The notes beneath the pieces are model-generated. The model searched no databases. It was not told the origin of the DNA and saw only the letters and a list, made by a program, of their open reading frames with translations. A stretch of 17,241 nucleotides of DNA from Scatosoma sp964504025 (lineage in GTDB: Bacteria > Bacillota > Clostridia > Christensenellales > Borkfalkiaceae). Made by a program: the position numbers and the translations under genes. Positions 1 through 6,290 of this stretch are shown here, one piece after another. Location of the stretch: the NCBI GenBank assembly GCA_964504025.1, contig CAZDCO010000025.1, forward strand, positions 1 through 17,241. Direction: 5' to 3'. Every line of letters begins with the position of its first letter. The first letter of the stretch is position 1.

Positions 1-1964
1 CGGTATGTATGTCCGAAACGCCGCGCGAGGGTATGGACTTCTTCCCCCTTTCGGTTGACTACGAAGAAAAGATGTTCGCCGTAGGTAAGATCCCCGGCGG
101 ATTCAAGAAGCGCGAGGGCAGAGCGTCCGATAAGGCGATCCTCACCAGCCGTTTGATCGATAGACCGATCCGTCCGTTGTTCCCGAAAGGAATTTTCAAC
201 GACGTAGTCGTCGTAGCGACCGCGCTTTCCGTTGATCCCGATATCGCACCCGAACCTTTGGCTATGCTCGGTTCGTCGATCGCGCTGTCCATTTCCGATA
301 TCCCTTGGGCTGGTCCTACGGGTTCCGTCGTAGTCGGCATGGTAGACGGCGAATACGTAATCAACCCCAACGTAGAACAAAGAGCGAAGAGCACCATTCA
401 TTTGAACCTCGCAGGTACGAAAGACGCGATCCTGATGATCGAAGCAGGCGCGAACGAAGTTACCGACGCGGAAATGGTCGGCGCGATTATGTTCGGACAC
501 GAAGAAATCAAGAAGATTTGCGCTTGGATCGAAGAGTTGGCAAAAGAAGTCGGCAAACCCAAGAAGGAAATGGAACTTTACCATATTCCCGAAGATTTGG
601 ACGCGGCTGTAAAGGCGTACGGTTACGACAAGTTGTACGCTGCGCTCGATACGTTCGATAGACAAGAACGCGAAACCCGTCAAGCGGCGGCGGAAGCGGA
701 AATCATCGAACACTTCGCGGATATCTATCCCGATCAAATGCGCGAAGTGAAAGATTCCATCTACTATATCGTAAAGGGAATCGTTCGCGCGAAGATTTTC
801 GACAAGGGTGTCCGTCCCGACGGTAGAACGTTGAAAGAAGTTCGTCCGATTTGGTGCGAACACGGCGTATTGCCCCGCGTACACGGTTCGGCGGTATTCA
901 CCCGTGGTCAAACGCAAGCCCTCACCACCTGTACGCTCGGCATGCTCGGCGAAGCGCAAAGAATGGAAGGCTTAGACGAAGAAGAAGAAAAGAGATATAT
1001 GCACCAATACAACTTCCCCGGCTATTGCACGGGCGAAGCGAAGGCACTCCGCAGCCCCGGTCGTCGTGAAATCGGCCACGGCGCGTTGGCGGAACGTGCG
1101 TTGGTTGCCGTAATTCCTTCCCCCGACGAATTCCCGTATGCGATCCGCGTGGTATCCGATATTATGTCTTCTAACGGTTCGTCCTCCATGGCTTCCGTTT
1201 GCGGTTCGACGATGGCGCTTATGGATGCAGGCGTTCCCATTAAAGCACCCGTTGCAGGTTGCGCTATGGGCTTGATCAAAGATCCCGAAACGGGCAAATA
1301 CGTCATCATGACGGATATTCAAGGCTTGGAAGACTTCCTCGGCGATATGGACTTCAAGGTAGCAGGTACGGAAAAGGGTATCACCGCGATCCAAATGGAT
1401 ATCAAGATCAAGGGTATTTCCGAAGAGATCATGCTCGACGCCATCGCGCAAGCACAAGAAGCTCGTCGTCATATCCTCGGCAAGATGCTCGAATGTATCC
1501 CGACCGTCAATTCCGAATTGTCGGTATACGCTCCCAAGATCGTTACCTTCAAGATTAACCCCGAAAAGATCGGCGACGTCGTCGGTAAACAAGGTAAGGT
1601 TATCAACAAGATTATCGAACAAACGGGTACGAAGATCGACATCGAAGAAGACGGTACGGTATGTATCGCTTGCTACGGCGATATCGCGAACGCGAATCGC
1701 GCGAAAGCCATCGTCGAATCGATCGCGCACGATCCCGAAGTGGGCGATATGTTCGTGGGCGTAGTCGTTCGTATCCTTTCCAAAGTGGGTGCGTTCGTAG
1801 AATTTGCTCCCGGTAAGGACGGTATGATCCACATTTCCAAACTCTCCGAACAACGCGTAAACCAAGTGGAAGATGTGTTGAATATCGGGGACAAAGTCAA
1901 GGTAGAAATCATCAAGATCGGCGAAAAGGGAATTGACCTTCGCCTGTTGGAAAAGCTTGACTAA
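1..1964 (+). CDS. pnp: Polynucleotide phosphorylase (PNPase), 5' truncated by window edge
   Basis: PNPase is a trimeric 3'-5' exoribonuclease that uses phosphate to degrade RNA to nucleoside diphosphates, usually within the RNA-decay machinery. The frame is open to the left edge; the first full codon is at 3. About 653 residues are visible against a usual length near 700, so roughly 50 N-terminal residues are missing, and the ATG at 9 is an internal Met. The first RNase PH core shows the family stretch around FPLSVDYEEKMFAVGKIPGG and SRLIDRPIRPLFP. The second core starts near 810 (RPDGRT) and carries FTRGQTQAL, RSPGRREIGHGALAERAL and SNGSSSMASVCGSTMALMDAG, which include catalytic and phosphate-binding residues. 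A KH domain (about 1540-1720, GDVVGKQGKVINKI) and an S1 domain (about 1738-1955, GAFVEF and GMIHISKL) follow. The protein ends directly after S1, without the long tail seen in some relatives. The gene is followed by its own terminator. Confidence 0.97.
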   Translation, partial: VCMSETPREGMDFFPLSVDYEEKMFAVGKIPGGFKKREGRASDKAILTSRLIDRPIRPLFPKGIFNDVVVVATALSVDPDIAPEPLAMLGSSIALSISDIPWAGPTGSVVVGMVDGEYVINPNVEQRAKSTIHLNLAGTKDAILMIEAGANEVTDAEMVGAIMFGHEEIKKICAWIEELAKEVGKPKKEMELYHIPEDLDAAVKAYGYDKLYAALDTFDRQERETRQAAAEAEIIEHFADIYPDQMREVKDSIYYIVKGIVRAKIFDKGVRPDGRTLKEVRPIWCEHGVLPRVHGSAVFTRGQTQALTTCTLGMLGEAQRMEGLDEEEEKRYMHQYNFPGYCTGEAKALRSPGRREIGHGALAERALVAVIPSPDEFPYAIRVVSDIMSSNGSSSMASVCGSTMALMDAGVPIKAPVAGCAMGLIKDPETGKYVIMTDIQGLEDFLGDMDFKVAGTEKGITAIQMDIKIKGISEEIMLDAIAQAQEARRHILGKMLECIPTVNSELSVYAPKIVTFKINPEKIGDVVGKQGKVINKIIEQTGTKIDIEEDGTVCIACYGDIANANRAKAIVESIAHDPEVGDMFVGVVVRILSKVGAFVEFAPGKDGMIHISKLSEQRVNQVEDVLNIGDKVKVEIIKIGEKGIDLRLLEKLD

Positions 1965-1981
1965 GCGTTAAAAAAATCGCG

Positions 1982-2010
1982 ACGCCGACGAATTTTTCGT
2001 CGGCGTTTCC
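1982..2010 (+). terminator. Intrinsic terminator of pnp
   Basis: An 11-bp perfect stem, ACGCCGACGAA (1982-1992) with TTCGTCGGCGT (1996-2006), has a TTT loop and runs into TTTCC. It lies 17 bases after the pnp stop codon. The T-tract is short, so termination may be incomplete. Confidence 0.75.
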
Positions 2011-2012
2011 TA

Positions 2013-2041
2013 TTGACAAGACGGGGCGGATATTGTATAAT
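2013..2041 (+). promoter_or_regulatory. Consensus sigma-A promoter for the glycosyltransferase
   Basis: TTGACA (2013-2018) and TATAAT (2036-2041) are separated by exactly 17 bp, a perfect match to the housekeeping consensus. Transcription should start near 2048 and give a leader of about 58 bases that ends with the ribosome binding site GGGAGG (2092-2097), nine bases before the ATG at 2107. The promoter sits just after the pnp terminator, so the gene is transcribed independently of pnp. Confidence 0.88.
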
Positions 2042-2106
2042 AGAAGAGGTGAAAACGTACGGGAAGCGGAAAAAATCCGTCTTTTCGGTACGGGAGGTTA
2101 TAGAAA

Positions 2107-3039
2107 ATGGTGAAATATTCGATTATCGTTCCTGCGTATAACGAGGAGAAGAGCTTGCAGCTGTTTTACAACGCCGTAACGCCCCTCTTCGACGGCTTGG
2201 GCGAAAGCTACGAAATGCTGTTCGTCAACGACGGCAGCACGGACGGCACGAAAACGATTTTGGACGGGCTTGCCGCAGGGGACGCGCGTGTAAAAGTGTG
2301 TCATTTTTCCCGTAATTTCGGACAACAGGCGGCGTTGCTTTGCGGCTTGGAAAACGCGAGCGGCGAGGCGGTGATCGCCATGGACGCCGATTTGCAAGAT
2401 CCGCCCGAAGTGGCGTTGCAAATGATTGAAAAATGGAAAGAAGGGTACGACGTCGTGCACGGAAAGCGTAGAACGCGCCGCGGTGAAACGGGCTTCAAAA
2501 AGGCGACGGCGGCACTCTTCTACGGCTTCACTCGTAAGATTACGGGTTTGAATTTGCCGCAAAACGTCGGCGATTTCAAGCTCTACGATTGCAAGGTGGT
2601 GAATGCGATTTTGTCGTTGGGCGAGCACGATCGCTTGTTGCGCGCGCAAACGGTGTGGATAGGCTTCAAACAAACGACGATCGAGTTCGATCGCCCGTCG
2701 CGCGTGGCAGGCGAAACGCATTATACCGTGAAAAAAATGGTGCGCTTGGCGCAAGCAGGCATTTTCCCGAACACCGATTATACCCTGACGTTGCCGATCA
2801 AATTCGGCGCACTTCTCGCCGCGTTGAGTGCGGCGTGCTATATCGTCTTTATCGTCTTGGCGTGTTGCGGCGTCTATTTCGGCGGTTTGACGGCTTGGTT
2901 GTTCCCGACGATCGGCACGGCGACGGCGGCGTTGCTCCTCTCGCAGGGCATGGCGAATATTCATACGAACATGATCTATAAAGAAGTGCAAAATCGTCCC
3001 AAATATATCGTGGCGGAACGGAAAAATTTTAACGAATAA
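2107..3039 (+). CDS. GtrB/DPM1-like family 2 glycosyltransferase with two C-terminal membrane helices
   Basis: Likely transfers a sugar from a nucleotide donor to polyprenyl (undecaprenyl) phosphate on the inner face of the membrane, making a lipid-linked sugar for cell-envelope glycosylation. The GT-A fold motifs are visible: SIIVPAYNEE (5-14), VNDGSTDGT (40-48) and the metal-binding DADLQDPPE (93-101). The GtrB-type stretch SRVAGETHYTVKKMVRLA (198-215) follows. Two hydrophobic segments, about 231-257 and 262-282, anchor the protein, and the tail YKEVQNRPKYIVAE is typical of the family. The length of 310 residues is normal. The start ATG is supported by GGGAGG nine bases upstream. A GtrA-like protein, the usual partner, is encoded about 850 bases away on the opposite strand. 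The donor sugar cannot be told from sequence. Confidence 0.9.
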   Translation: MVKYSIIVPAYNEEKSLQLFYNAVTPLFDGLGESYEMLFVNDGSTDGTKTILDGLAAGDARVKVCHFSRNFGQQAALLCGLENASGEAVIAMDADLQDPPEVALQMIEKWKEGYDVVHGKRRTRRGETGFKKATAALFYGFTRKITGLNLPQNVGDFKLYDCKVVNAILSLGEHDRLLRAQTVWIGFKQTTIEFDRPSRVAGETHYTVKKMVRLAQAGIFPNTDYTLTLPIKFGALLAALSAACYIVFIVLACCGVYFGGLTAWLFPTIGTATAALLLSQGMANIHTNMIYKEVQNRPKYIVAERKNFNE

Positions 3040-3044
3040 GCATA

Positions 3045-3060
3045 GCAGGTATGCGTTGAA
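3045..3060 (+). repeat. Intergenic repeat, copy 1 (core CAGGTATGCGTTGAA)
   Basis: The 15-nt core CAGGTATGCGTTGAA at 3046-3060 is identical in three intergenic regions of this window, all on the plus strand. This copy begins six bases after the glycosyltransferase stop codon and runs directly into the following terminator stem. The preceding GCATA (3040-3044) can pair with TATGC (3050-3054), leaving GCAGG as a loop. Function unknown. Confidence 0.7.
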
Positions 3061-3096
3061 AGAGGTTCTTGCGGAAATTCCGCAAGAACCTCTTTT
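3059..3096. terminator. Bidirectional terminator between convergent genes
   Basis: A perfect 18-bp inverted repeat (3059-3076 with 3078-3095, centred on 3077) starts with AAAGAGG and ends with CCTCTTT. It therefore has an A-run on one side and a T-run on the other. It sits between the stop of the glycosyltransferase (plus) and the stop of the XRE regulator (minus) and can terminate both transcripts. Confidence 0.88.
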
Positions 3097-3108
3097 GCTC
3101 GTATTCGT

Positions 3109-3324
3109 TTAGTATTCTTCCGTCAAGCCCAACCAAAAATCGGCGGAGACGGAAAAGGCTTTCGCTAATTGCCGTAAAATATCGTAGCCCGGTTTCGCCT
3201 TTCCGCTTAACCATTCGCTCACCTGGCTTTGTTTGACGCCGACGATCTTCGCAAATTTCGTTTGCGTTAAGCCGTTGTCCTTCAAAAAAGATTGTAATAT
3301 GTTCGGAAATTCTAACGTGTCCAT
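3109..3324 (-). CDS. XRE-family helix-turn-helix transcriptional regulator, 71 aa
   Basis: A small DNA-binding protein consisting of little more than one Cro/C1-type HTH domain. The HTH covers about residues 8-66: the first helix around LQSFLKDNGLT, the turn and recognition helix around QTKFAKIVGVKQSQVSEWLSG, then the usual ILRQLAKAFSVSADFWLGL ending. There is no effector or protease domain. The gene is divergent from a small membrane-protein gene. The gap between them holds three copies of a palindrome (TATAGAA-N2-TTCTATA) of the size bound by such dimers, so autoregulation and control of the neighbour are likely; this is inferred. No good ribosome binding site precedes the ATG, and a TATAAT on the minus strand at 3336-3331 would place the transcript start at or very near the ATG, so translation could be leaderless. 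It could instead be a leftover antitoxin-like HTH, but no toxin gene is adjacent. Confidence 0.85.
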   Translation of the reverse strand: MDTLEFPNILQSFLKDNGLTQTKFAKIVGVKQSQVSEWLSGKAKPGYDILRQLAKAFSVSADFWLGLTEEY

Positions 3325-3334
3325 GTCTTCATTA

Positions 3335-3350
3335 TATAGAAATTTCTATG
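3335..3350. promoter_or_regulatory. Operator O1, palindrome in front of the XRE gene
   Basis: TATAGAAATTTCTATG contains the perfect 14-bp palindrome ATAGAAATTTCTAT (3336-3349). It lies 11 bases upstream of the XRE start codon and abuts a minus-strand TATAAT at 3336-3331. A dimer bound here would block transcription of the regulator itself. Confidence 0.65.
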
Positions 3351-3363
3351 CTCTATGTTTTAT

Positions 3364-3379
3364 TATAGAAAATTCTATA
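3364..3379. promoter_or_regulatory. Operator O2, upstream of the -35 box
   Basis: TATAGAAAATTCTATA has arms TATAGAA and TTCTATA around AA. It is identical to O3 and differs from O1 only in the spacer and the last base. It lies eight bases upstream of the -35 box of the plus-strand promoter and overlaps a minus-strand TATAAT (3367-3362). Confidence 0.7.
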
Positions 3380-3387
3380 AAAAAGTG

Positions 3388-3416
3388 TTGACAAAAGCGT
3401 GAAAGTGTGTTATTCT
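3388..3416 (+). promoter_or_regulatory. Promoter of the zinc-ribbon membrane protein gene
   Basis: TTGACA (3388-3393) is a perfect -35 box. TATTCT (3411-3416) lies 17 bp downstream and matches the -10 consensus at four of six bases. The predicted start point, near 3423, falls inside operator O3, which suggests repression by the divergent XRE protein. Confidence 0.75.
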
Positions 3417-3419
3417 AAA

Positions 3420-3435
3420 TATAGAAAATTCTATA
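3420..3435. promoter_or_regulatory. Operator O3, over the transcription start
   Basis: TATAGAAAATTCTATA, identical to O2, starts four bases after the -10 box, so a bound regulator would block RNA polymerase. A further half-site, TTCTA (3413-3417), lies within the -10 region and forms an outward-facing pair with TAGAA (3422-3426). Confidence 0.7.
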
Positions 3436-3452
3436 TTTAGGAGTGTGTTGGT

Positions 3453-3791
3453 ATGATTTGTCCATATTGCAAACGTAGGACGCCGCATCACGTAGGGTAT
3501 TGCGTGCGTTGCGGAACGCCGTTCGGCGGCATGCCGTGGGGATACGCGCCCATGGGATATTGTTATTCGCCGTTGTTGACGAACGATTTAGCGATCGTTG
3601 CGCTGTTCGCTTCTTTTATCAACTGTATCGTAGGGTTGATTTTGGGTATTATCGCGCATAGAAGAGCTGAAGAGCGTTTTGGCGTGGGGCACGGAGCTTC
3701 GGTTGCCGCCATTATCATTTCCGTGATCGGGATCGTACTTACGTTGGCGGTGGTTGCGGTTGTCGTTTTCTTCCTGAATATGCCGCAGTAG
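3453..3791 (+). CDS. Zinc-ribbon plus two-TM membrane protein (DUF4190-like)
   Basis: A 112-residue protein of unknown function. Residues 3-6 (CPYC) and 17-20 (CVRC) form a four-cysteine zinc-ribbon knuckle at the N-terminus. A short Gly/Pro/Tyr/Met-rich linker follows (about 24-40). Two hydrophobic helices, about 46-67 and 83-108, are joined by a charged, glycine-containing loop (HRRAEERFGVGHGAS). This layout resembles DUF4190-type proteins, which often carry an N-terminal zinc ribbon. The start is supported by AGGAG (3439-3443) nine bases before the ATG. The gene has its own operator-flanked promoter and terminator, so it is a single-gene unit under likely control of the divergent XRE regulator. 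A membrane or stress-sensing role is only a guess. Confidence 0.8.
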   Translation: MICPYCKRRTPHHVGYCVRCGTPFGGMPWGYAPMGYCYSPLLTNDLAIVALFASFINCIVGLILGIIAHRRAEERFGVGHGASVAAIIISVIGIVLTLAVVAVVVFFLNMPQ

Positions 3792-3807
3792 TATTCGATA
3801 AAAAATA

Positions 3808-3838
3808 AAAACGCCTTTGCAGTTTGCAAGGGCGTTTT
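3808..3838. terminator. Bidirectional terminator between the zinc-ribbon gene and gtrA
   Basis: A 14-bp stem (AAAACGCCTTTGCA 3808-3821 with TGCAAGGGCGTTTT 3825-3838, one G-T pair) has a GTT loop. On the minus strand it is followed by TTTTTATTTTTTATC, a strong T-tract that suits the gtrA end. On the plus strand it is followed by a weaker TTTTAT, serving the zinc-ribbon gene. Confidence 0.85.
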
Positions 3839-3854
3839 ATAACGTCGTAGAACG

Positions 3855-3889
3855 GACGGGCGGAGAGGGTACTCCTTCCGTCGTTTTTT
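3855..3889 (+). terminator. Second terminator-like hairpin
   Basis: GACGG (3855-3859) pairs with CCGTC (3878-3882) and GGAG (3862-3865) with CTCC (3872-3875), followed by GTTTTTTA. It is oriented for the plus strand and may back up the preceding terminator, preventing antisense reading into gtrA. The stem has an internal mismatch, so this call is moderate. Confidence 0.5.
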
Positions 3890-4331
3890 ATGCGTTCGGT
3901 TCGTCGTTCGGTTGCGTTTCTTTGGAGGGCGTTTGCGCGGTATCGCAGGAGTTGCGGTAGACGACGAAACGCGAAAAGAGATATTCCAACACGAAATTGC
4001 TGAGCATGGAGAGGATAAACACGATAAAATCGTTGACGCCGTTCGCCGTGGCGAGGTCGCCGAGTATCGTGGAAACGGGCGTGAAAACCGCGTAGAACGC
4101 CAACACGAGCAACATGGACAGTTTGAGGTTGTTTGACGATTTGAACGTAACCTTTCGGTTGATCGTAAAATTCCACAACACCGAAGCGAGCAACGAAGAA
4201 AGGTAGCTGATCCAATATTCGATATGCAAAACTTCGTTGAGTAGGGTGAACAGGACGATTTGGATAATCCCTGCGCTGATGGAAAACAGCGTAAATTTCA
4301 GGGTGCGAATCCATTCTTTTTTGTCGATCAT
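3888..4331 (-). CDS. GtrA-like polytopic membrane protein
   Basis: GtrA-family proteins are small four-helix membrane proteins thought to move polyprenyl-phosphate-linked sugars across the membrane for the partner glycosyltransferase. The 147 residues show four hydrophobic segments (about 12-34, 38-56, 70-92 and 98-118). The family marks are WNFTINRKVTFKS (53-65) between helices two and three, and LEYLFSRFVVYRN near the end of helix four. A polar tail rich in Thr, Pro and Asn closes the protein. The start has AAGGAGA (minus strand, 4344-4338) six bases upstream. The gene begins only 21 bases after the mnmG stop, so it is probably the last gene of a dnaA-mnmG-gtrA unit. That is an unusual place for an envelope gene. 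Its natural partner may be the glycosyltransferase at 2107. Confidence 0.87.
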   Translation of the reverse strand: MIDKKEWIRTLKFTLFSISAGIIQIVLFTLLNEVLHIEYWISYLSSLLASVLWNFTINRKVTFKSSNNLKLSMLLVLAFYAVFTPVSTILGDLATANGVNDFIVFILSMLSNFVLEYLFSRFVVYRNSCDTAQTPSKETQPNDEPNA

Positions 4332-4352
4332 ATTTTATCTCCTTGCGTGCGT

Positions 4353-6224
4353 TTACCGTTGCGACGCTAACCAAACCATCAATACGGACACATCGGCAGG
4401 GTTGACGCCGGAAATGCGTCCTGCCTGTCCGAGGTTGAGGGGACGAACGCGGTCGAGCTTTTCACGCGCCTCCAACCGCAAACCTAAAATTTGGTTATAA
4501 TCGATATCCGGGGGGAGTACTTTATCTTCCAAACGCTTGGCTTTTTCGATTTGTTCCAAGCCCTGTTTCAAATATCCCTCGTACTTAACGGTGATTTCCG
4601 CCGTTTCCAAGACGTCCTTGCCGTACTCCGTAAAGACGTGAAATTCGTCGACGATATCCTGCAAGGGGACGGAACGCTTGATCATATCGGCGTAGGAAAC
4701 GCTGCCCGAGGGGGTATCGTAGCCGTATTTCGCCAAGAACGGCGCGGCGTCCTTGGGGGAGATTTTTTCGCGCATGCTGTCGAGTAAGCGTTCGTATTTT
4801 TCTTTACGGGCGAGATACCGCTCGTACCGTTCCTGCGTCGCCAAGCCGCAATCGTATCCCTTTTGCGTCAAACGGAAGTCGGCGTTGTCCTGACGCAAAC
4901 AAATGCGGTGCTCGGCACGGGAAGTCATCATTCTATACGGCTCGTCCGTACCTTTCGTTACGAGATCGTCGATGAGTACGCCGATATACGCTTCGTCGCG
5001 ACGGAGTACCAACGGGGGTAAGCCGCGCAACTTCAACGAGGCGTTCAAACCTGCGATTAAGCCTTGCGCCGCCGCTTCTTCGTAGCCGGACGTACCGTTG
5101 ATTTGTCCTGCCGTATACACGCCCTCCACCTTTTTGAATTCGAGGGTGGGCAACACGTCCAACGTGTCGATACAATCGTATTCGATCGCGTAGCCGTAGC
5201 GCACGATGTCGGCGTGTTCCAAGCCTGCGATGGAGGCGTACATGGCGCGCTGCACGTCGTGCGGCATCGAGGTGGAAAGCCCTTGCGCGTATACTTCCAA
5301 CGTGTCCGCGCCCTCGGGTTCTAAGAAGATTTGGTGGCGTTCCTTGTCCTTGAACCGAACCACTTTCGTTTCGATCGAGGGGCAGTATCGCGGACCCGTC
5401 GAGGAGATCGTGCCGTCGTATAACGGGGAGCGATCCAAGTTGTCCGTGATGATCTTATGCGTTTCCAAGTTGGTGTACGTAAGATAGCAGGGGAGTTTGT
5501 TTTCGGGCGGCGTATCGTGCAGGAAGGAGAAGGGATAAATATTCTCGTCGCCGTCCTGACGTTCGCATTTGGTATAGTCGATCGTTCTGCCGTCCAAACG
5601 CGCCGGCGTCCCCGTCTTAAAACGGCGCACGCGGAAACCGAGGGCGAGCAGGCTTTCCGTCAAGTGGTTGGCAGGCGCAAAACCGTTCGGACCCGATTTT
5701 TGCACGACGTGTCCCGTGATCGTTTCGCCGTTGAGGTATACGCCCGTGCACAGTACGACGGCACGGCAGCTAATCACGCCGCCGTACGTCGTTTTTACGC
5801 CCGTACACTTCCCGTTTTCGGTGAGTATTTCCGCCGCTTCCGCTTGAATAATGCGTAAGTTTTCGGTGTGTTCCAGCACCCGTTTCATTTCGCGGTGGTA
5901 GGCGTTTTTATCCGCTTGTGCGCGCAAACTTTGCACCGCCGCGCCCTTGCCGACGTTGAGCATACGCAGTTGTAACGCCGTCTTGTCCGCGTTGATCCCC
6001 ATTTCGCCGCCGAGTGCGTCGATTTCGCGAACCAAGTGTCCCTTTGCCGTGCCGCCGATCGACGGATTGCAGGGCAAGAAAGCGATACTGTCTAAATTGA
6101 GGGTGAGCAGGGCAGTCTTTAAGCCCGTGCGCGCCAACGCGAGTGCCGCTTCGCAACCTGCGTGGCCTGCGCCGACGACGACTGCGTCCGCCGCGTATTC
6201 TAAAAAGGTAACGTCTTTTTCCAT
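4353..6224 (-). CDS. mnmG: tRNA uridine-5-carboxymethylaminomethyl modification enzyme MnmG (GidA)
   Basis: With MnmE, MnmG builds the cmnm5 group on U34 in the wobble position of several tRNAs, using FAD, NADH, a methylene-folate carbon and glycine. The FAD-binding dinucleotide motif GAGHAGCEAAL is at residues 18-28. The conserved LPCNPSIGGTAKGHLVREID follows (50-69). Further on are GPRYCPSIE, the cysteine-containing LPCYLTYTN, and GQINGTSGYEEAAAQGLIAG. The C-terminal helical part contains the RAEHRICLRQDNAD stretch that is typical of the family. The length of 623 residues is normal. It lies 66 bases downstream of dnaA. The usual neighbour mnmE is not in the window. A hairpin stands between dnaA and mnmG, so expression may depend partly on readthrough; I see no convincing promoter of its own. 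The ribosome binding site is weak. Confidence 0.97.
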   Translation of the reverse strand: MEKDVTFLEYAADAVVVGAGHAGCEAALALARTGLKTALLTLNLDSIAFLPCNPSIGGTAKGHLVREIDALGGEMGINADKTALQLRMLNVGKGAAVQSLRAQADKNAYHREMKRVLEHTENLRIIQAEAAEILTENGKCTGVKTTYGGVISCRAVVLCTGVYLNGETITGHVVQKSGPNGFAPANHLTESLLALGFRVRRFKTGTPARLDGRTIDYTKCERQDGDENIYPFSFLHDTPPENKLPCYLTYTNLETHKIITDNLDRSPLYDGTISSTGPRYCPSIETKVVRFKDKERHQIFLEPEGADTLEVYAQGLSTSMPHDVQRAMYASIAGLEHADIVRYGYAIEYDCIDTLDVLPTLEFKKVEGVYTAGQINGTSGYEEAAAQGLIAGLNASLKLRGLPPLVLRRDEAYIGVLIDDLVTKGTDEPYRMMTSRAEHRICLRQDNADFRLTQKGYDCGLATQERYERYLARKEKYERLLDSMREKISPKDAAPFLAKYGYDTPSGSVSYADMIKRSVPLQDIVDEFHVFTEYGKDVLETAEITVKYEGYLKQGLEQIEKAKRLEDKVLPPDIDYNQILGLRLEAREKLDRVRPLNLGQAGRISGVNPADVSVLMVWLASQR

Positions 6225-6247
6225 AGTGTAGCCTACTCTTAAAAAGT

Positions 6248-6282
6248 GGGAGCAGGTATGCGTTGAACGCGCCGTTGCTCCC
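6248..6282 (-). terminator. Hairpin after dnaA, possible weak terminator or processing site
   Basis: On the minus strand GGGAGCA (6282-6276) pairs with TGCTCCC (6254-6248), followed by ACTTTTTAAG. The 21-base loop contains an inner GCGTTCAACGC hairpin, made of repeat copy 2. It lies between the dnaA stop and the mnmG start, so it may partly terminate dnaA transcripts or stabilise their 3' ends. Confidence 0.5.
6252..6267 (+). repeat. Intergenic repeat, copy 2 (core CAGGTATGCGTTGAA)
   Basis: This copy lies between mnmG and dnaA, both on the minus strand, so here the element is antisense to the genes. The core at 6253-6267 is identical to copies 1 and 3, and the match to copy 3 extends two bases further (CG). 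It forms the loop of the hairpin described at this site. Function unknown. Confidence 0.7.
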
Positions 6283-6290
6283 GTTTTCGT

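Noticed and set aside
972..1865. Minus-strand ORF of 297 codons inside pnp
   Set aside because: It lies wholly antisense to conserved PNPase coding sequence, has His/Arg/Phe-rich low-quality composition, and matches no family I recognise. The same holds for other shadow ORFs in this gene.
2098..2991. Minus-strand ORF of 297 codons opposite the glycosyltransferase
   Set aside because: Fully antisense to a convincing GtrB-like gene; Arg/Gln/His-rich translation typical of a complementary frame in GC-rich codons.
3109..3791. Toxin-antitoxin module
   Set aside because: The HTH protein resembles some antitoxins, but the neighbouring protein is a zinc-ribbon/two-TM protein with its own promoter, divergent orientation and no toxin motif.
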